DNA of 60,359 nt from Archaeoglobus neptunius (GTDB taxonomy: Archaea; Halobacteriota; Archaeoglobi; Archaeoglobales; Archaeoglobaceae). The translations under genes and the position numbers were made by a program. This document shows, piece by piece, positions 1-8,172 of this stretch (position 1 is its first letter; every line of letters begins with the position of its first letter). The notes below the pieces were generated by a model. The model worked only from the letters and a program-made list of their open reading frames with translations. It had not been told where the DNA came from and did not search any database. Location of the stretch: NCBI RefSeq assembly GCF_016757965.1, contig NZ_JAEKIW010000016.1:1-60359 (forward strand), in the 5' to 3' direction.

Positions 1-1492
1 TGTCGATCTCATCGTCAGAGTTGGGGAGATGGTCGAGAAAGAGGGTATAGTTGAGATGGACCTGAATCCCGTCTTCGTCTACGAGAATGGATGCGTTGTT
101 GCGGATGCGAGGATTGCTGTTGGGGAGCTAAAATCGTTCGATATGGAGATTGGTGACATCAGTTTCTTTTTTGATGCCGAGAGCGTTGCTGTGATTGGGG
201 CTTCAAGAAGCACCCTCAAACCCGGAGGAAGGGTGGTCAGCAATCTGAAGAATCTGGGTTTCGGAGGAAAAATCTACCCCGTCAATCCAAACGCTGACGA
301 AATACTTGGGTTTAAGTGCTATCCTTCGGTGAAATCTATTCCTGACAGCGTGGATATTGCCGTAGTTGCCGTCCCGTCCAGGAATGCAGGAGATGTGGTG
401 AGAGAGTGTGCGGAAAAAGGGGTCAGGGGGATCATTGTTCTGAGTGCCGGATTTGCAGAAGGTTGGGAAGAGGGAAAGGAGCTTGAACGGGAAATTGTCG
501 AGATTGCGAGGGAGAGCGGGATGAGGATAATAGGCCCAAATACGATGGGCATTCTCGACCCTGAATCCGGTCTCACGTCCTTTTTCAGCATAATTCGAAG
601 GATAAAATCGGGAAATATTGGAGTTCTGGCACAGAGTGGTGCAGTTGCGAACTTCATAATCCTCCCGTTATGGCACATTGGCTTCAGCAGAATAATTGCG
701 ATAGGCAACAAGTGCGATGTGAACGAGGTTGAAGGACTGAGATACCTTATTCAGGACGATAAAACTGACGTGATAGCAGTCTATCTGGAGGGATTCACCA
801 ACGGCCGGAAGCTATACGAAGTCATGAGGAGCTCAAACAAGCCGATAGTTGTGCTTAAATCAGGAAGAACCGAAGCTGGAAAGAGAAGTGCGATGAGCCA
901 CACAGCGTCAATTTCAACAAGCGAGGAGATTTTTGAGGCTGCATGCAAACAGGCGGGTGTTGCAAAGGTTTACGACTTTGAGCAGCTAGTTGACACGGTT
1001 AAAGCGCTATCCCTCCAGCCTTTACCAGAGGGGGACAGGGTGGGGGTTATCCAGCCATCAGGGGCCGAGTGTGTCATGTCCGCAGATGCTGTTGTGGAGA
1101 ATGGTCTGAGACTTGCAAAGTACTCCGAGAATACGGTGGAAAGAATCTACGAATTTGCTCCAGAATGGCACAGCATAAATAATCCGCTTGACCTCTATCC
1201 AATTGCTGAGAAGAGTGGGGACAGAGTTTTCAATGAGATCCTCAAAATTTTCGCCGAGGATGAGAATATCGATGCGATAGTTGCCGGGGTATTCATACCG
1301 AGCCTCATGACGCTCGGTTTTGACTTCTCATGGCTTAAGAAGTACGACAAACCTGTGCTCTTCACGATGAAGGACGATATTGAGGAGCTGAGAACAGCAA
1401 GGATTGAAATAGAGAAAAGTGGTGTGCCGGTATATCCAACGCCCGAGAGAGCCGTAAGGGTCTTGAAGTGGATGCTCTCAATTTCTATCTAG
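1..1492 (+). CDS. ADP-forming acyl-CoA synthetase, 3' part (truncated by window edge)
   Basis: The reading frame is open to base 2, so the gene begins upstream of the window; an ATG at 29 is probably internal. The first ~35 residues after it (VEMDLNPVFVYENG, then VVADARI) look like the end of an ATP-grasp (beta) domain. A CoA-binding Rossmann domain follows (VAVIGASR), then the succinyl-CoA ligase-like domain with the AMSHTAS segment, whose His (codon 899-901) matches the phospho-His of the alpha subunit in this family. Family role: reversible conversion of acyl-CoA, ADP and phosphate to acid, CoA and ATP. The order ATP-grasp then CoA-binding is inferred from this short N-terminal piece. It converges with the DtxR-family gene, the 3' ends overlapping by 8 bp. 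Substrate cannot be told. Confidence 0.85.
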   Translation, partial: VDLIVRVGEMVEKEGIVEMDLNPVFVYENGCVVADARIAVGELKSFDMEIGDISFFFDAESVAVIGASRSTLKPGGRVVSNLKNLGFGGKIYPVNPNADEILGFKCYPSVKSIPDSVDIAVVAVPSRNAGDVVRECAEKGVRGIIVLSAGFAEGWEEGKELEREIVEIARESGMRIIGPNTMGILDPESGLTSFFSIIRRIKSGNIGVLAQSGAVANFIILPLWHIGFSRIIAIGNKCDVNEVEGLRYLIQDDKTDVIAVYLEGFTNGRKLYEVMRSSNKPIVVLKSGRTEAGKRSAMSHTASISTSEEIFEAACKQAGVAKVYDFEQLVDTVKALSLQPLPEGDRVGVIQPSGAECVMSADAVVENGLRLAKYSENTVERIYEFAPEWHSINNPLDLYPIAEKSGDRVFNEILKIFAEDENIDAIVAGVFIPSLMTLGFDFSWLKKYDKPVLFTMKDDIEELRTARIEIEKSGVPVYPTPERAVRVLKWMLSISI

Positions 1493-2099
1493 CCCTTTTT
1501 ACAACATATATAGTGTTCGCAATATTCTTGTCAAGGGCAAACTGGGTATTCTCTATCTGAATGACGAATGCAGGATAAACCCTAATTACTCTTATCTCCA
1601 CACCCGGAATTATTCCTGAAGAAATCAGTGCCCTTGTTTCTCTATCATCTGCAATGATATACTTTATCTCTGCAACATCCCCGGGAGACAGTTCACTCAG
1701 CTTGTATATGACCTTCTCAACCTCAACCTCATTGATTCTGCAGCATTTTCCCTGCGGTATTTTTCTGCCATGGGGACAGAACTTCGGATGGCCGAGAAGT
1801 GTACAAATTGCTTCTTCCGCTTCATCATCGATTAGATGTTCGAACCTGCATGCATGCTCCTCCACCTCCTGAATTCCGAGAATATCTGCAAGCAATCGCT
1901 CTGCCAGCCTGTGAAGACGAACGATCTTCTCCGCCCTCCTTCTCCCCTCTTCTGTTAATTCCAGCTCCCCGCTTCTCACACTTACGAGCCCCTCGCTCTC
2001 AAGCTCCTCCAACAGTTTTTCATCCACAGTTGCTTTTTCACCGATTTCAAGTTTCATCCAGATATCCCTTAGAGCGTTCTCGATCCTCTCGCTCATCAT
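1485..2099 (-). CDS. DtxR-family iron-dependent repressor with C-terminal FeoA domain
   Basis: A metal-dependent repressor of about 204 residues: N-terminal winged helix (residues ~5-65), then the metal-binding dimerisation helix with EEHACRFEHLIDDE (H82, C84, E87, H88 line up with known DtxR ligand positions), a CPHGRKIP stretch, and a C-terminal SH3-like FeoA domain (~125-200). The frame runs upstream to 2180, but ATG 2099 is preceded by GGGGTGAT and overlaps the feoB stop codon, so translation is coupled to feoB. No separate feoA gene is seen, so the fused FeoA domain may serve the transporter or only the regulator. It probably represses its own operon through the palindrome at 4011-4030. 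Metal preference (Fe or Mn) is not provable from sequence; the linkage to feoB favours Fe(II). Confidence 0.88.
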   Translation of the reverse strand: MMSERIENALRDIWMKLEIGEKATVDEKLLEELESEGLVSVRSGELELTEEGRRRAEKIVRLHRLAERLLADILGIQEVEEHACRFEHLIDDEAEEAICTLLGHPKFCPHGRKIPQGKCCRINEVEVEKVIYKLSELSPGDVAEIKYIIADDRETRALISSGIIPGVEIRVIRVYPAFVIQIENTQFALDKNIANTIYVVKRAR

Positions 2100-4009
2100 A
2101 TCACCCCGAGCATGAGGGCTGTTAATGCCCCAACTGCAAATGCGATTACGACTGAGAGAATAAAAACTGCAACTCCCCACCGTATTCCTCTCTCCTTGCA
2201 GATAATTGTGAACTGGGCCACACAGGGGACGAAGAGTGTTAATGCAACCATCGCAACAACAATCTGGGAGTAGCTCATAGCTCCCTTGGTTGCGAGATCA
2301 AACAGTCCTGCTGCACCGTAGTCTCGCCTGAAAAAGCCGTAAAGGAATACCTCCGAAGTGCTTTCAGGCAGACCTATTGCGGTAACGGGTACGCTCAGAC
2401 CTGCCACTATTAAATCAAATACTCCTGTAATTCTCCCGATCCATATCGCCACGCTTATCAGTATAAAAATGGGCAGAACTTCCTTGAAGTACCATTCCAA
2501 TCTTGATACGGTTTTGTAGAAGATGTTTTTGATTTTTGGAATTCTTATTGGTGGTATCTCGATGAAAAACATGGGCGACGGTCCGGGGATGACCTTTGAG
2601 GACAGGTAACCCGCAATGATCAGCACTGAGGATACTACCCCGAGCCATATAAGCAGTGCTTTGAAATCCGGCGCTATTCCCAGCATGACTCCAAGCTGAG
2701 CGCTGCAAGGAATTCCAACTGCGAGAAGGATTGTCGCTATAACTCTCTCCTTCCAGGATTCGAGAATTCTTGTGACGATAACGGCCATCGTTCCGCAACC
2801 GGTTCCGAGCAAAAGAGGAATCACGGCTCTCCCGCTCATTCCTATCTTCTTAAACAGTCCGTCCAGCAGATAGGCAGTTCTGGGAAGGAGTCCGGAGTCT
2901 TCAAGGATTGAAAAGGCTATGAAGAATGTCGTAACTATGGGAAAAATTATCGCTATTGCGTATCTCAGTCCGAGAGTCACCACACCGTACTCACCACCGA
3001 TTAGCTCTCTGATCCAGTAGTTCGGAACATACTGGAGCAGGATACCGTTAACGATCGAGTTTACGTTATTCTCAAACCATGTTTCAATGAAATCAACAAG
3101 AATCTGGGCTCCGACGTATCCTGCAAGCAGGTATATGAAGGCGAGAGACAGCAGTGACAGAGGAATGCCGAAAACTGGATTCAGGGACAGCTCACCAAAC
3201 TTTCTCAAAAAGCTGTGCGGTACCTCCTTTTTTATCACAACGTCCTCCAGTATTCTTTCAGCATTTTCGTAAATCTCCTTCATCACCTCATAAGGAAGTG
3301 CGGGAGAGCTGGCCTTTTCAAGTATTATCTCATAATTTTCCTCTCCCTCAAGCAGCTTCTTAATTTCTGGATCTCTGAGAAGGAGAAGAACGGAGATCAT
3401 CCTCCTGCTGATCCTGTATTCTCCCTTAATCAGAGTCTCTATCTCCGAGATCAACTTCTCAATCGTCTCGCTGAATTGAATGACTTTAGTTTTTGACATT
3501 TTTCTTCCAGCACACTTCCTTATTTCCTCTTTGAGGTTGCCGATACCTCTCTTTTCAGTTGCTACAGTCTTGACCACAGGAATTGAGATCCTTTCGCTCA
3601 ACTTTTTCTCATCGATTTCAATTCCAAGGCTTTCCGCCTCATCGACCGCATTGAGGACGAGGATAACATTAAAGCCCGCCTCTATCAGTTGAAGGGTAAA
3701 GGGCAAAGCCCTCTTTATGTTCTTGGCATCAACAACATGGACTATGATGTCAGCATCTTCCATAAGCCTTCTTGCGACCTCCTCTTCTGCAGTAACAGGA
3801 ACCAGCGAATTCATTCCGGGAGTGTCGATGATTGTGAAGTTCTCCATCTTCGCCACGGCGATGTCAACCGTTGTTCCGGGATAGTTTGATATCGTTGCGT
3901 ATTTTCCTGTCAGAGCGTAAAAAAGTGCACTTTTGCCAACATTTGGATTTCCCACAAGCGCTACCCTTATTTTCCCTGGAATCTCTGGATTAACACCGTG
4001 ACATTCCAT
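2096..4009 (-). CDS. feoB: Ferrous iron transport protein B
   Basis: Membrane GTPase-coupled Fe(II) importer, about 637 residues. N-terminal G domain: G1 GNPNVGKS at residues 20-27, G3 DTPGMNS, G4 NAVD; then a helical insertion and a C-terminal half with many membrane segments, including the Gate motifs (LLPRTAYLLDGLFKKIGMSG, then LLGTGCGTMAV, and later FVPCVAQF). The frame extends 48 codons upstream to 4153, but that would overlap the divergent gene at 4104 and cover the promoter. ATG 4009 fits because the TATA box at 4028-4039 lies ~25 nt upstream, giving a leaderless message. First gene of an operon with the DtxR-FeoA repressor. Iron repression is inferred from the operator between TATA and start. 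Confidence 0.93.
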   Translation of the reverse strand: MECHGVNPEIPGKIRVALVGNPNVGKSALFYALTGKYATISNYPGTTVDIAVAKMENFTIIDTPGMNSLVPVTAEEEVARRLMEDADIIVHVVDAKNIKRALPFTLQLIEAGFNVILVLNAVDEAESLGIEIDEKKLSERISIPVVKTVATEKRGIGNLKEEIRKCAGRKMSKTKVIQFSETIEKLISEIETLIKGEYRISRRMISVLLLLRDPEIKKLLEGEENYEIILEKASSPALPYEVMKEIYENAERILEDVVIKKEVPHSFLRKFGELSLNPVFGIPLSLLSLAFIYLLAGYVGAQILVDFIETWFENNVNSIVNGILLQYVPNYWIRELIGGEYGVVTLGLRYAIAIIFPIVTTFFIAFSILEDSGLLPRTAYLLDGLFKKIGMSGRAVIPLLLGTGCGTMAVIVTRILESWKERVIATILLAVGIPCSAQLGVMLGIAPDFKALLIWLGVVSSVLIIAGYLSSKVIPGPSPMFFIEIPPIRIPKIKNIFYKTVSRLEWYFKEVLPIFILISVAIWIGRITGVFDLIVAGLSVPVTAIGLPESTSEVFLYGFFRRDYGAAGLFDLATKGAMSYSQIVVAMVALTLFVPCVAQFTIICKERGIRWGVAVFILSVVIAFAVGALTALMLGVI

Positions 4010-4010
4010 G

Positions 4011-4030
4011 AATTTAGGTAAGCCTAAATT
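4011..4030. promoter_or_regulatory. DtxR-like operator palindrome upstream of feoB
   Basis: AATTTAGG-TAAG-CCTAAATT: a perfect 8-bp inverted repeat with a 4-nt centre. Its core TTAGGTAAGCCTAA differs by one base from the first 14 bases of the classical DtxR box. It lies between the TATA box and the feoB ATG, overlapping the transcription start, where a bound repressor would block initiation. The downstream operon encodes a DtxR-family protein, so autoregulation is likely. Confidence 0.8.
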
Positions 4031-4039
4031 ATTTAAAAG
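4028..4039 (-). promoter_or_regulatory. TATA box of the feoB operon
   Basis: On the minus strand CTTTTAAATAAT, centred about 25 nt from ATG 4009, the usual archaeal TATA-to-start distance for a leaderless transcript. It partly overlaps the DtxR-like palindrome. Confidence 0.65.
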
Positions 4040-4103
4040 TTTTGGTTTATCTTTAAAAAATCCCGAACGGTAAATCTTTAAAATTGCCGTTCCAATAAAA
4101 AAT

Positions 4104-4562
4104 ATGTCCCGTAGGCCAATATATTTTGACACCATAAACATCGGTGAAAGCATCGATTCGGTTCCGAGAACAATAACTGAGACCGATGTTTGGACGTTTG
4201 CCTACCTGACTGCAGACTTCTTTCCACTCCACACCAATACTGAGTTTGCGAAGAGAACGGTCTTCGGACGCCAGGTAGCTCAGGGAATGCTCGTTCTCAG
4301 CATAGCTCTCGGAATGGTGGATCAGGTGATTCTCTCCAAATACGATGTTAGTCCGGTTATCGCATTTTTTGGCGTAAAGGAGGTCAGATTCCTCAGACCG
4401 GTTTTTATCGGCGACACCATAGCAGCCAGGGCGGAGGTTGTGGATAAAGAAGACCTCGACGAAAAAAGAGGCGTGGTCACATACCGGCTGGAGGTAAAAA
4501 ATCAGAAAGACGAGACAGTACTCACCGCCCTTTACTCTGCCCTCATCCGGAAAACTCCTTAA
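4104..4562 (+). CDS. MaoC-like (R)-specific enoyl-CoA hydratase family protein
   Basis: A 152-residue hot-dog fold protein of the MaoC hydratase family: TITETDVWTFAYLTADFFPLH carries the hydratase-2 pattern (Asp and His of D-x4-H in DFFPLH), followed by the GQVAQGMLVLS-like helix (RQVAQGMLVLS) and the VRFLRPVFIGDTI strand typical of the family. Predicted role: reversible hydration of trans-2-enoyl-CoA. TTTAAAAT at about 4074-4082 is placed for a leaderless ATG at 4104. Divergent from feoB and convergent with the acyl-CoA ligase, the 3' ends overlapping by 20 bp. Neighbouring acyl-CoA enzymes suggest a fatty-acid or branched acyl-CoA role; the substrate is not known. Confidence 0.8.
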   Translation: MSRRPIYFDTINIGESIDSVPRTITETDVWTFAYLTADFFPLHTNTEFAKRTVFGRQVAQGMLVLSIALGMVDQVILSKYDVSPVIAFFGVKEVRFLRPVFIGDTIAARAEVVDKEDLDEKRGVVTYRLEVKNQKDETVLTALYSALIRKTP

Positions 4563-6075
4563 GAATGGTCTCCTTTAACTTTATCCTGTCTGCCTTTCCG
4601 AGTCGTGTCAGGGGAATGGAGTCCATTATCAGCACTCTTCTCGGAACCTTAAAGTCAGCCAGCTCTCTTTTGCATGCTTCAATGATTTCAGCCTCGTTTA
4701 TCTTCTCTCCTGCCTTCGGCACCACCGCCAGCCACACGACTTCTCCGTAAATCTCATGCGGATAGCCGAAAGCAGCAGCAATACCGACTCCGGGATTTCT
4801 CATAACAACTTCCTCAATTTCCGAGGGCAGAACCGTGTAGCTGCCAACCCTTATAACTTCCTTTTTTCTTCCGACTATGTAAAGCTCCTCTCCTTTTTTG
4901 TATCCCAGATCCCCACTCACCCAGTATCCGTCTCTGAATCCCTTTTCCGTCTCTTCAGGCTGGTTGAAATATCCCTTGCTTACCATAGGCCCCTTTACCA
5001 GCACTTCTCCGATCTCCCCGTCCTTCAGCTCAACTCCACTGCCGTCGACAATTTTTATCTCAACGCCGTCAAACGGTATGCCCACGTATCCCTCCGTAAA
5101 CTTCGCCGGATCATCCTCTGGCTGCGAAAATGTGACGAACCCCGCCGTCTCGGTTGAACCATATCCAACTCCCACCTTCTCGCACCATGCCACCATTCTT
5201 CTGAGAAGCTCTGGATTGAGCTTTTCACCTGCAGTTACGAGGAGTTCAACCGATGGAAGGGGGACATTGAGGGAGAACAGAAGGGCAAACATCGTGGGAA
5301 CGGCTCCGAAAAAGGTTATCTTTTCCTCACTCAGTTCCCTCAAAACTGTGTCCGGTCTCCAGTGATCGACCAGAATCATTTTTGATCCGTTGACGACTCC
5401 CGTTGCAAGCAGCTCTGTCGTTCCGCCAACATGGCTGGGGGGTAGATGGACCAGGGTGGTCATTCTCTCTTCCCTGCCAACGTATCTCACCAGACTTTTC
5501 AGCTCTCCGATGGCCATCGAAATGATGTTTCTGTGGGACAGAAGGGTTGCTTTCGGAACTCCTGTTGTCCCTCCGGTGAATATTATCAGGATGTCATCAT
5601 CGGGGGACTGTTCCACCACCCGTTCCAGAGGCTCACCTTTCAGAAGTTCCTCAAATCCGGAGTCCAGAAAGAAAATTTCAGGATTGCCTATTTCCTCTTT
5701 TATTTCAGTTAAAGTCGTCTTTATATCGTTTTCCTGAAAGCTTTCTGCAGCCATCACGACCTCAGGCCTAGCATGCCTCAGAAATTTTCTCAGTTCAGCC
5801 GTCCTGTACCTCACGTCCATCGGAACGCATATGGCACCTATTTTGGAACAGGCCAGAAACGAGTAAACATATTCAGGACACATCGGTAGAACAGTGGAGA
5901 CCCTGTCACCTTTCTTCACTCCCAGACTCAGAAGCGAGGCTGCCAGCCTGTCAACGTTGTTCTTCAATTCCCCGTAACTGATTTCTTTTCCCTTAAACTT
6001 TATTGCCGGAAATCTTTCATCAATTTCTGCCCAGTGGTCAAGATACTGCCAGAGATAATCGAACTCGGGAACCAT
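4543..6075 (-). CDS. AMP-forming acyl-CoA synthetase (acyl-adenylate family)
   Basis: About 510 residues, the usual length for the ANL superfamily. The P-loop-like signature IIFTGGTTGVPKATLLSH (A3 motif), the GYGSTETAG motif (A5), YWVSGDLG (A7) and a C-terminal domain ending in PLTRLGKADRIKLKE, whose Lys is the usual adenylation Lys, are all present. It activates a carboxylic acid to acyl-AMP and then acyl-CoA. The frame reaches ATG 6105, but ATG 6075 is a better start, with AAAGG upstream and an AT-rich promoter-like stretch covering the first ATG. Acid specificity is unresolved; the MaoC gene next door points to fatty or aromatic acids. Confidence 0.87.
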   Translation of the reverse strand: MVPEFDYLWQYLDHWAEIDERFPAIKFKGKEISYGELKNNVDRLAASLLSLGVKKGDRVSTVLPMCPEYVYSFLACSKIGAICVPMDVRYRTAELRKFLRHARPEVVMAAESFQENDIKTTLTEIKEEIGNPEIFFLDSGFEELLKGEPLERVVEQSPDDDILIIFTGGTTGVPKATLLSHRNIISMAIGELKSLVRYVGREERMTTLVHLPPSHVGGTTELLATGVVNGSKMILVDHWRPDTVLRELSEEKITFFGAVPTMFALLFSLNVPLPSVELLVTAGEKLNPELLRRMVAWCEKVGVGYGSTETAGFVTFSQPEDDPAKFTEGYVGIPFDGVEIKIVDGSGVELKDGEIGEVLVKGPMVSKGYFNQPEETEKGFRDGYWVSGDLGYKKGEELYIVGRKKEVIRVGSYTVLPSEIEEVVMRNPGVGIAAAFGYPHEIYGEVVWLAVVPKAGEKINEAEIIEACKRELADFKVPRRVLIMDSIPLTRLGKADRIKLKETILKEFSG

Positions 6076-6196
6076 ATTCCAATTACCTTTAAAATTATTT
6101 AACATTTATTCGTTCTAATTTGTATGACCGAAGCCAGTGCTGGTGTAACATGGCATCTTTTCCCCATTAAAGTTTCTTTCTGCAGTTGAGTGGAGA

Positions 6197-6277
6197 AATA
6201 TTTATACTGTGTGGGTGAGAAGGAGAAAAAAATTTTAATTGATTATGACTACAATAATTACCATCACCATGGAGGTG
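6197..6277 (+). promoter_or_regulatory. Promoter and ribosome binding site of the sensor gene
   Basis: ATATTTATACT at about 6198-6208 is a good archaeal TATA box. A GGAGGTG Shine-Dalgarno sequence lies at 6271-6277, six bases before a TTG codon at 6284, and decides that start over the in-frame ATG at 6299. A leader of roughly 50 nt is implied. Confidence 0.6.
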
Positions 6278-6283
6278 TAAAAC

Positions 6284-7699
6284 TTGAACCTAAATGATAT
6301 GTTAAGGATACTTCCGGATGTTCTTGATGAGCTGAATGAAATTGTTTACGTATGCGATACAGACTGGAATATACTCTATGCAAACAAAATGGCCCGCAAA
6401 ATTCTTCATTATGAGGCAGGAAAAGTTAATCTGAGAGATATAATTGCAAAAGAATACCTGTCAACAGCACAGAAGAGATTTAACGAGATTTTGAAGAGCG
6501 GAAAACCTCTGGAAAAACCCGCTGAGTATTTAATCAAAACTAAAGACGGGAAAGACCTGTGGGTTGAGGTCAAAACGAGACCGATTTTTGAGAATGGAAA
6601 GCTCGTTGCAATCCTTGGAATTGCGAGAGATGTGACCGAGAGAAAGCTGCTGGAACTGAGGTTGAGAGACGCTGAGGAGAAGTTCAGGAAAATATTTGAA
6701 AATACGCCCAACATCGTCGTACTGATTGACAGCAAGGGAACCATAGTGGAGGCGAATCCGGCGGCCGTGAGAAGTGTTGGTATGAACCCTGTCGGTAAAA
6801 ACCTACGTGAGATATTTTCAAGAGAAGTTGCCGAGAGAAGACTCTCCCACATCAGAAAGGTGCTGAAGGATGGCAGATCGCTGACGGTGATGGGAGAAAG
6901 AGACGGCAGACATTTTTTGACACATATCGTACCTGTTGAGCTGAGTGGTGAAAAATACACCCTGCACATCGTACAGGAGATAACCCGGCTTGTGAGAGTA
7001 AACAACATGCTAGAGGTGATAAAGGAAATCAACAAACTGATGGTCTACGAGAAGGACAAAATGGAGCTTGTCAGTAAAGCTGCAGAGAAACTCAGACACA
7101 TCAGACACATGAACTGCTGGGTTGGAATCACAGAGGAAGACAGCGTCTTTCTGCCATCCATAGGATTGAGGACTACGGGTGATGACGTTAACTGCCTGAT
7201 CGAGGCTATCAAAACCGGACGTGAGGTGTTCAGGGAAGGAGAGGTGGAGGACTGCAGGAAATGCAGGTTTTACGGCGAGCACAGAACAATGTTCAGATGC
7301 GCATTACCGATGATGGTTAAGGAGGAGGTAAAGGGCGGTCTGGTTGTACAGGCGGAAAAAAGACCCTCGGACGATGAACTGGATCTGATTAAAACTCTTT
7401 CAGGAGACCTTGCGTTTGCCATAAAAGCAATTGAAATTGACGAGGCGGAAAGGTGGGCGTATGAGCAGATTAGCAGAAACATAGACCAGATGGCTTTTCT
7501 GGTTGACCGTATCAGAAATCCTCTGGCAGCGGCAAGAGGGTTCACGGAGATTTACGTCGAAGATGAAAAGATCAGGAGAAAGATAAACGAACAGCACGAA
7601 AGAATACTTGAGCTTGTACGACAGTTGGAGGACAGATGGGAAGAGTCCGAACGTGTGAGGAATCTGTTAGGAGATCTGGGAGGAGAAAAGGTGGGCTGA
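6284..7699 (+). CDS. PAS-PAS-GAF-like sensor with degenerate histidine-kinase dimerisation domain
   Basis: A soluble 471-residue signalling protein. Two PAS domains (~10-125 and ~130-235; the first ends with the PAC-like GIARDVTERK), then a GAF-like region (~245-380) with a Cys pair (DCRKC at ~325), then C-terminal helices (~390-471) with IRNPLAAARGF. That segment resembles the H-box of kinases (HELRNPL...), but the place of the phospho-His holds Asp (VDRIRNPL). No ATPase domain follows; the protein ends about 50 residues later. It therefore cannot be a standalone kinase by known mechanisms. Starts at TTG 6284. The receiver gene follows after one base. It may dimerise with a partner kinase or act by protein contacts. 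Confidence 0.75.
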   Translation: MNLNDMLRILPDVLDELNEIVYVCDTDWNILYANKMARKILHYEAGKVNLRDIIAKEYLSTAQKRFNEILKSGKPLEKPAEYLIKTKDGKDLWVEVKTRPIFENGKLVAILGIARDVTERKLLELRLRDAEEKFRKIFENTPNIVVLIDSKGTIVEANPAAVRSVGMNPVGKNLREIFSREVAERRLSHIRKVLKDGRSLTVMGERDGRHFLTHIVPVELSGEKYTLHIVQEITRLVRVNNMLEVIKEINKLMVYEKDKMELVSKAAEKLRHIRHMNCWVGITEEDSVFLPSIGLRTTGDDVNCLIEAIKTGREVFREGEVEDCRKCRFYGEHRTMFRCALPMMVKEEVKGGLVVQAEKRPSDDELDLIKTLSGDLAFAIKAIEIDEAERWAYEQISRNIDQMAFLVDRIRNPLAAARGFTEIYVEDEKIRRKINEQHERILELVRQLEDRWEESERVRNLLGDLGGEKVG

Positions 7700-7700
7700 T

Positions 7701-8054
7701 ATGAGGCGCAGAATTATGGTTGTGGAAGATGATGCCGCAGTTCTGGAGGCGGTGCAGATCATGCTGGGAAACAGGTATGATGTCATCACCGCCACCAACG
7801 GGGAGGAGGCTGTGAGATTGTACAGGATATTTAAACCGGAATTGGTTTTGATGGATATAGCAATGCCTGTCATGGATGGAGTAGAGGCTACAAAAGAAAT
7901 TCTGAAGTTTGATCCAGAGGCGAAAATAATAGGCATTTCCGCATACATTCGAAGAAGGGGTCAAGAACTGCTTGATGCAGGAGCCAAGGAAGTTATAGAG
8001 AAGCCTTTCACGAGAAAGAAGTTGATAGAGACTGTTGAGAAATATCTCGGGTGA
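7701..8054 (+). CDS. Single-domain response regulator (CheY-like receiver)
   Basis: 117 residues, receiver domain only. Key positions are intact: acidic pocket E9-D10-D11, phospho-acceptor D52 in LMDIAMPVMDG, S80, and K101 in EKPF. No DNA-binding or output domain follows. It lies one base after the sensor stop with GGTGGG upstream of its ATG, so the two are co-transcribed. Because the neighbouring sensor-like proteins lack an acceptor His and ATPase domain, phosphate must come from another kinase in the cell, or the receiver works with it as an adaptor. Target unknown. Confidence 0.88.
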   Translation: MRRRIMVVEDDAAVLEAVQIMLGNRYDVITATNGEEAVRLYRIFKPELVLMDIAMPVMDGVEATKEILKFDPEAKIIGISAYIRRRGQELLDAGAKEVIEKPFTRKKLIETVEKYLG

Positions 8055-8172
8055 GAAAATCTCTGGAAAATAAAAGGGGCACGAAAGATGGATTGTGGTC
8101 TGATGCAGCGAGCAAAACACATAATGTTGGAATGAGGTTTACGTAAAAATAATATATGGTTATTTTCAAGGT

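Noticed and set aside
7572-8120. 182-codon minus-strand frame opposite the receiver gene
   Set aside because: Antisense to an intact receiver with all catalytic residues.
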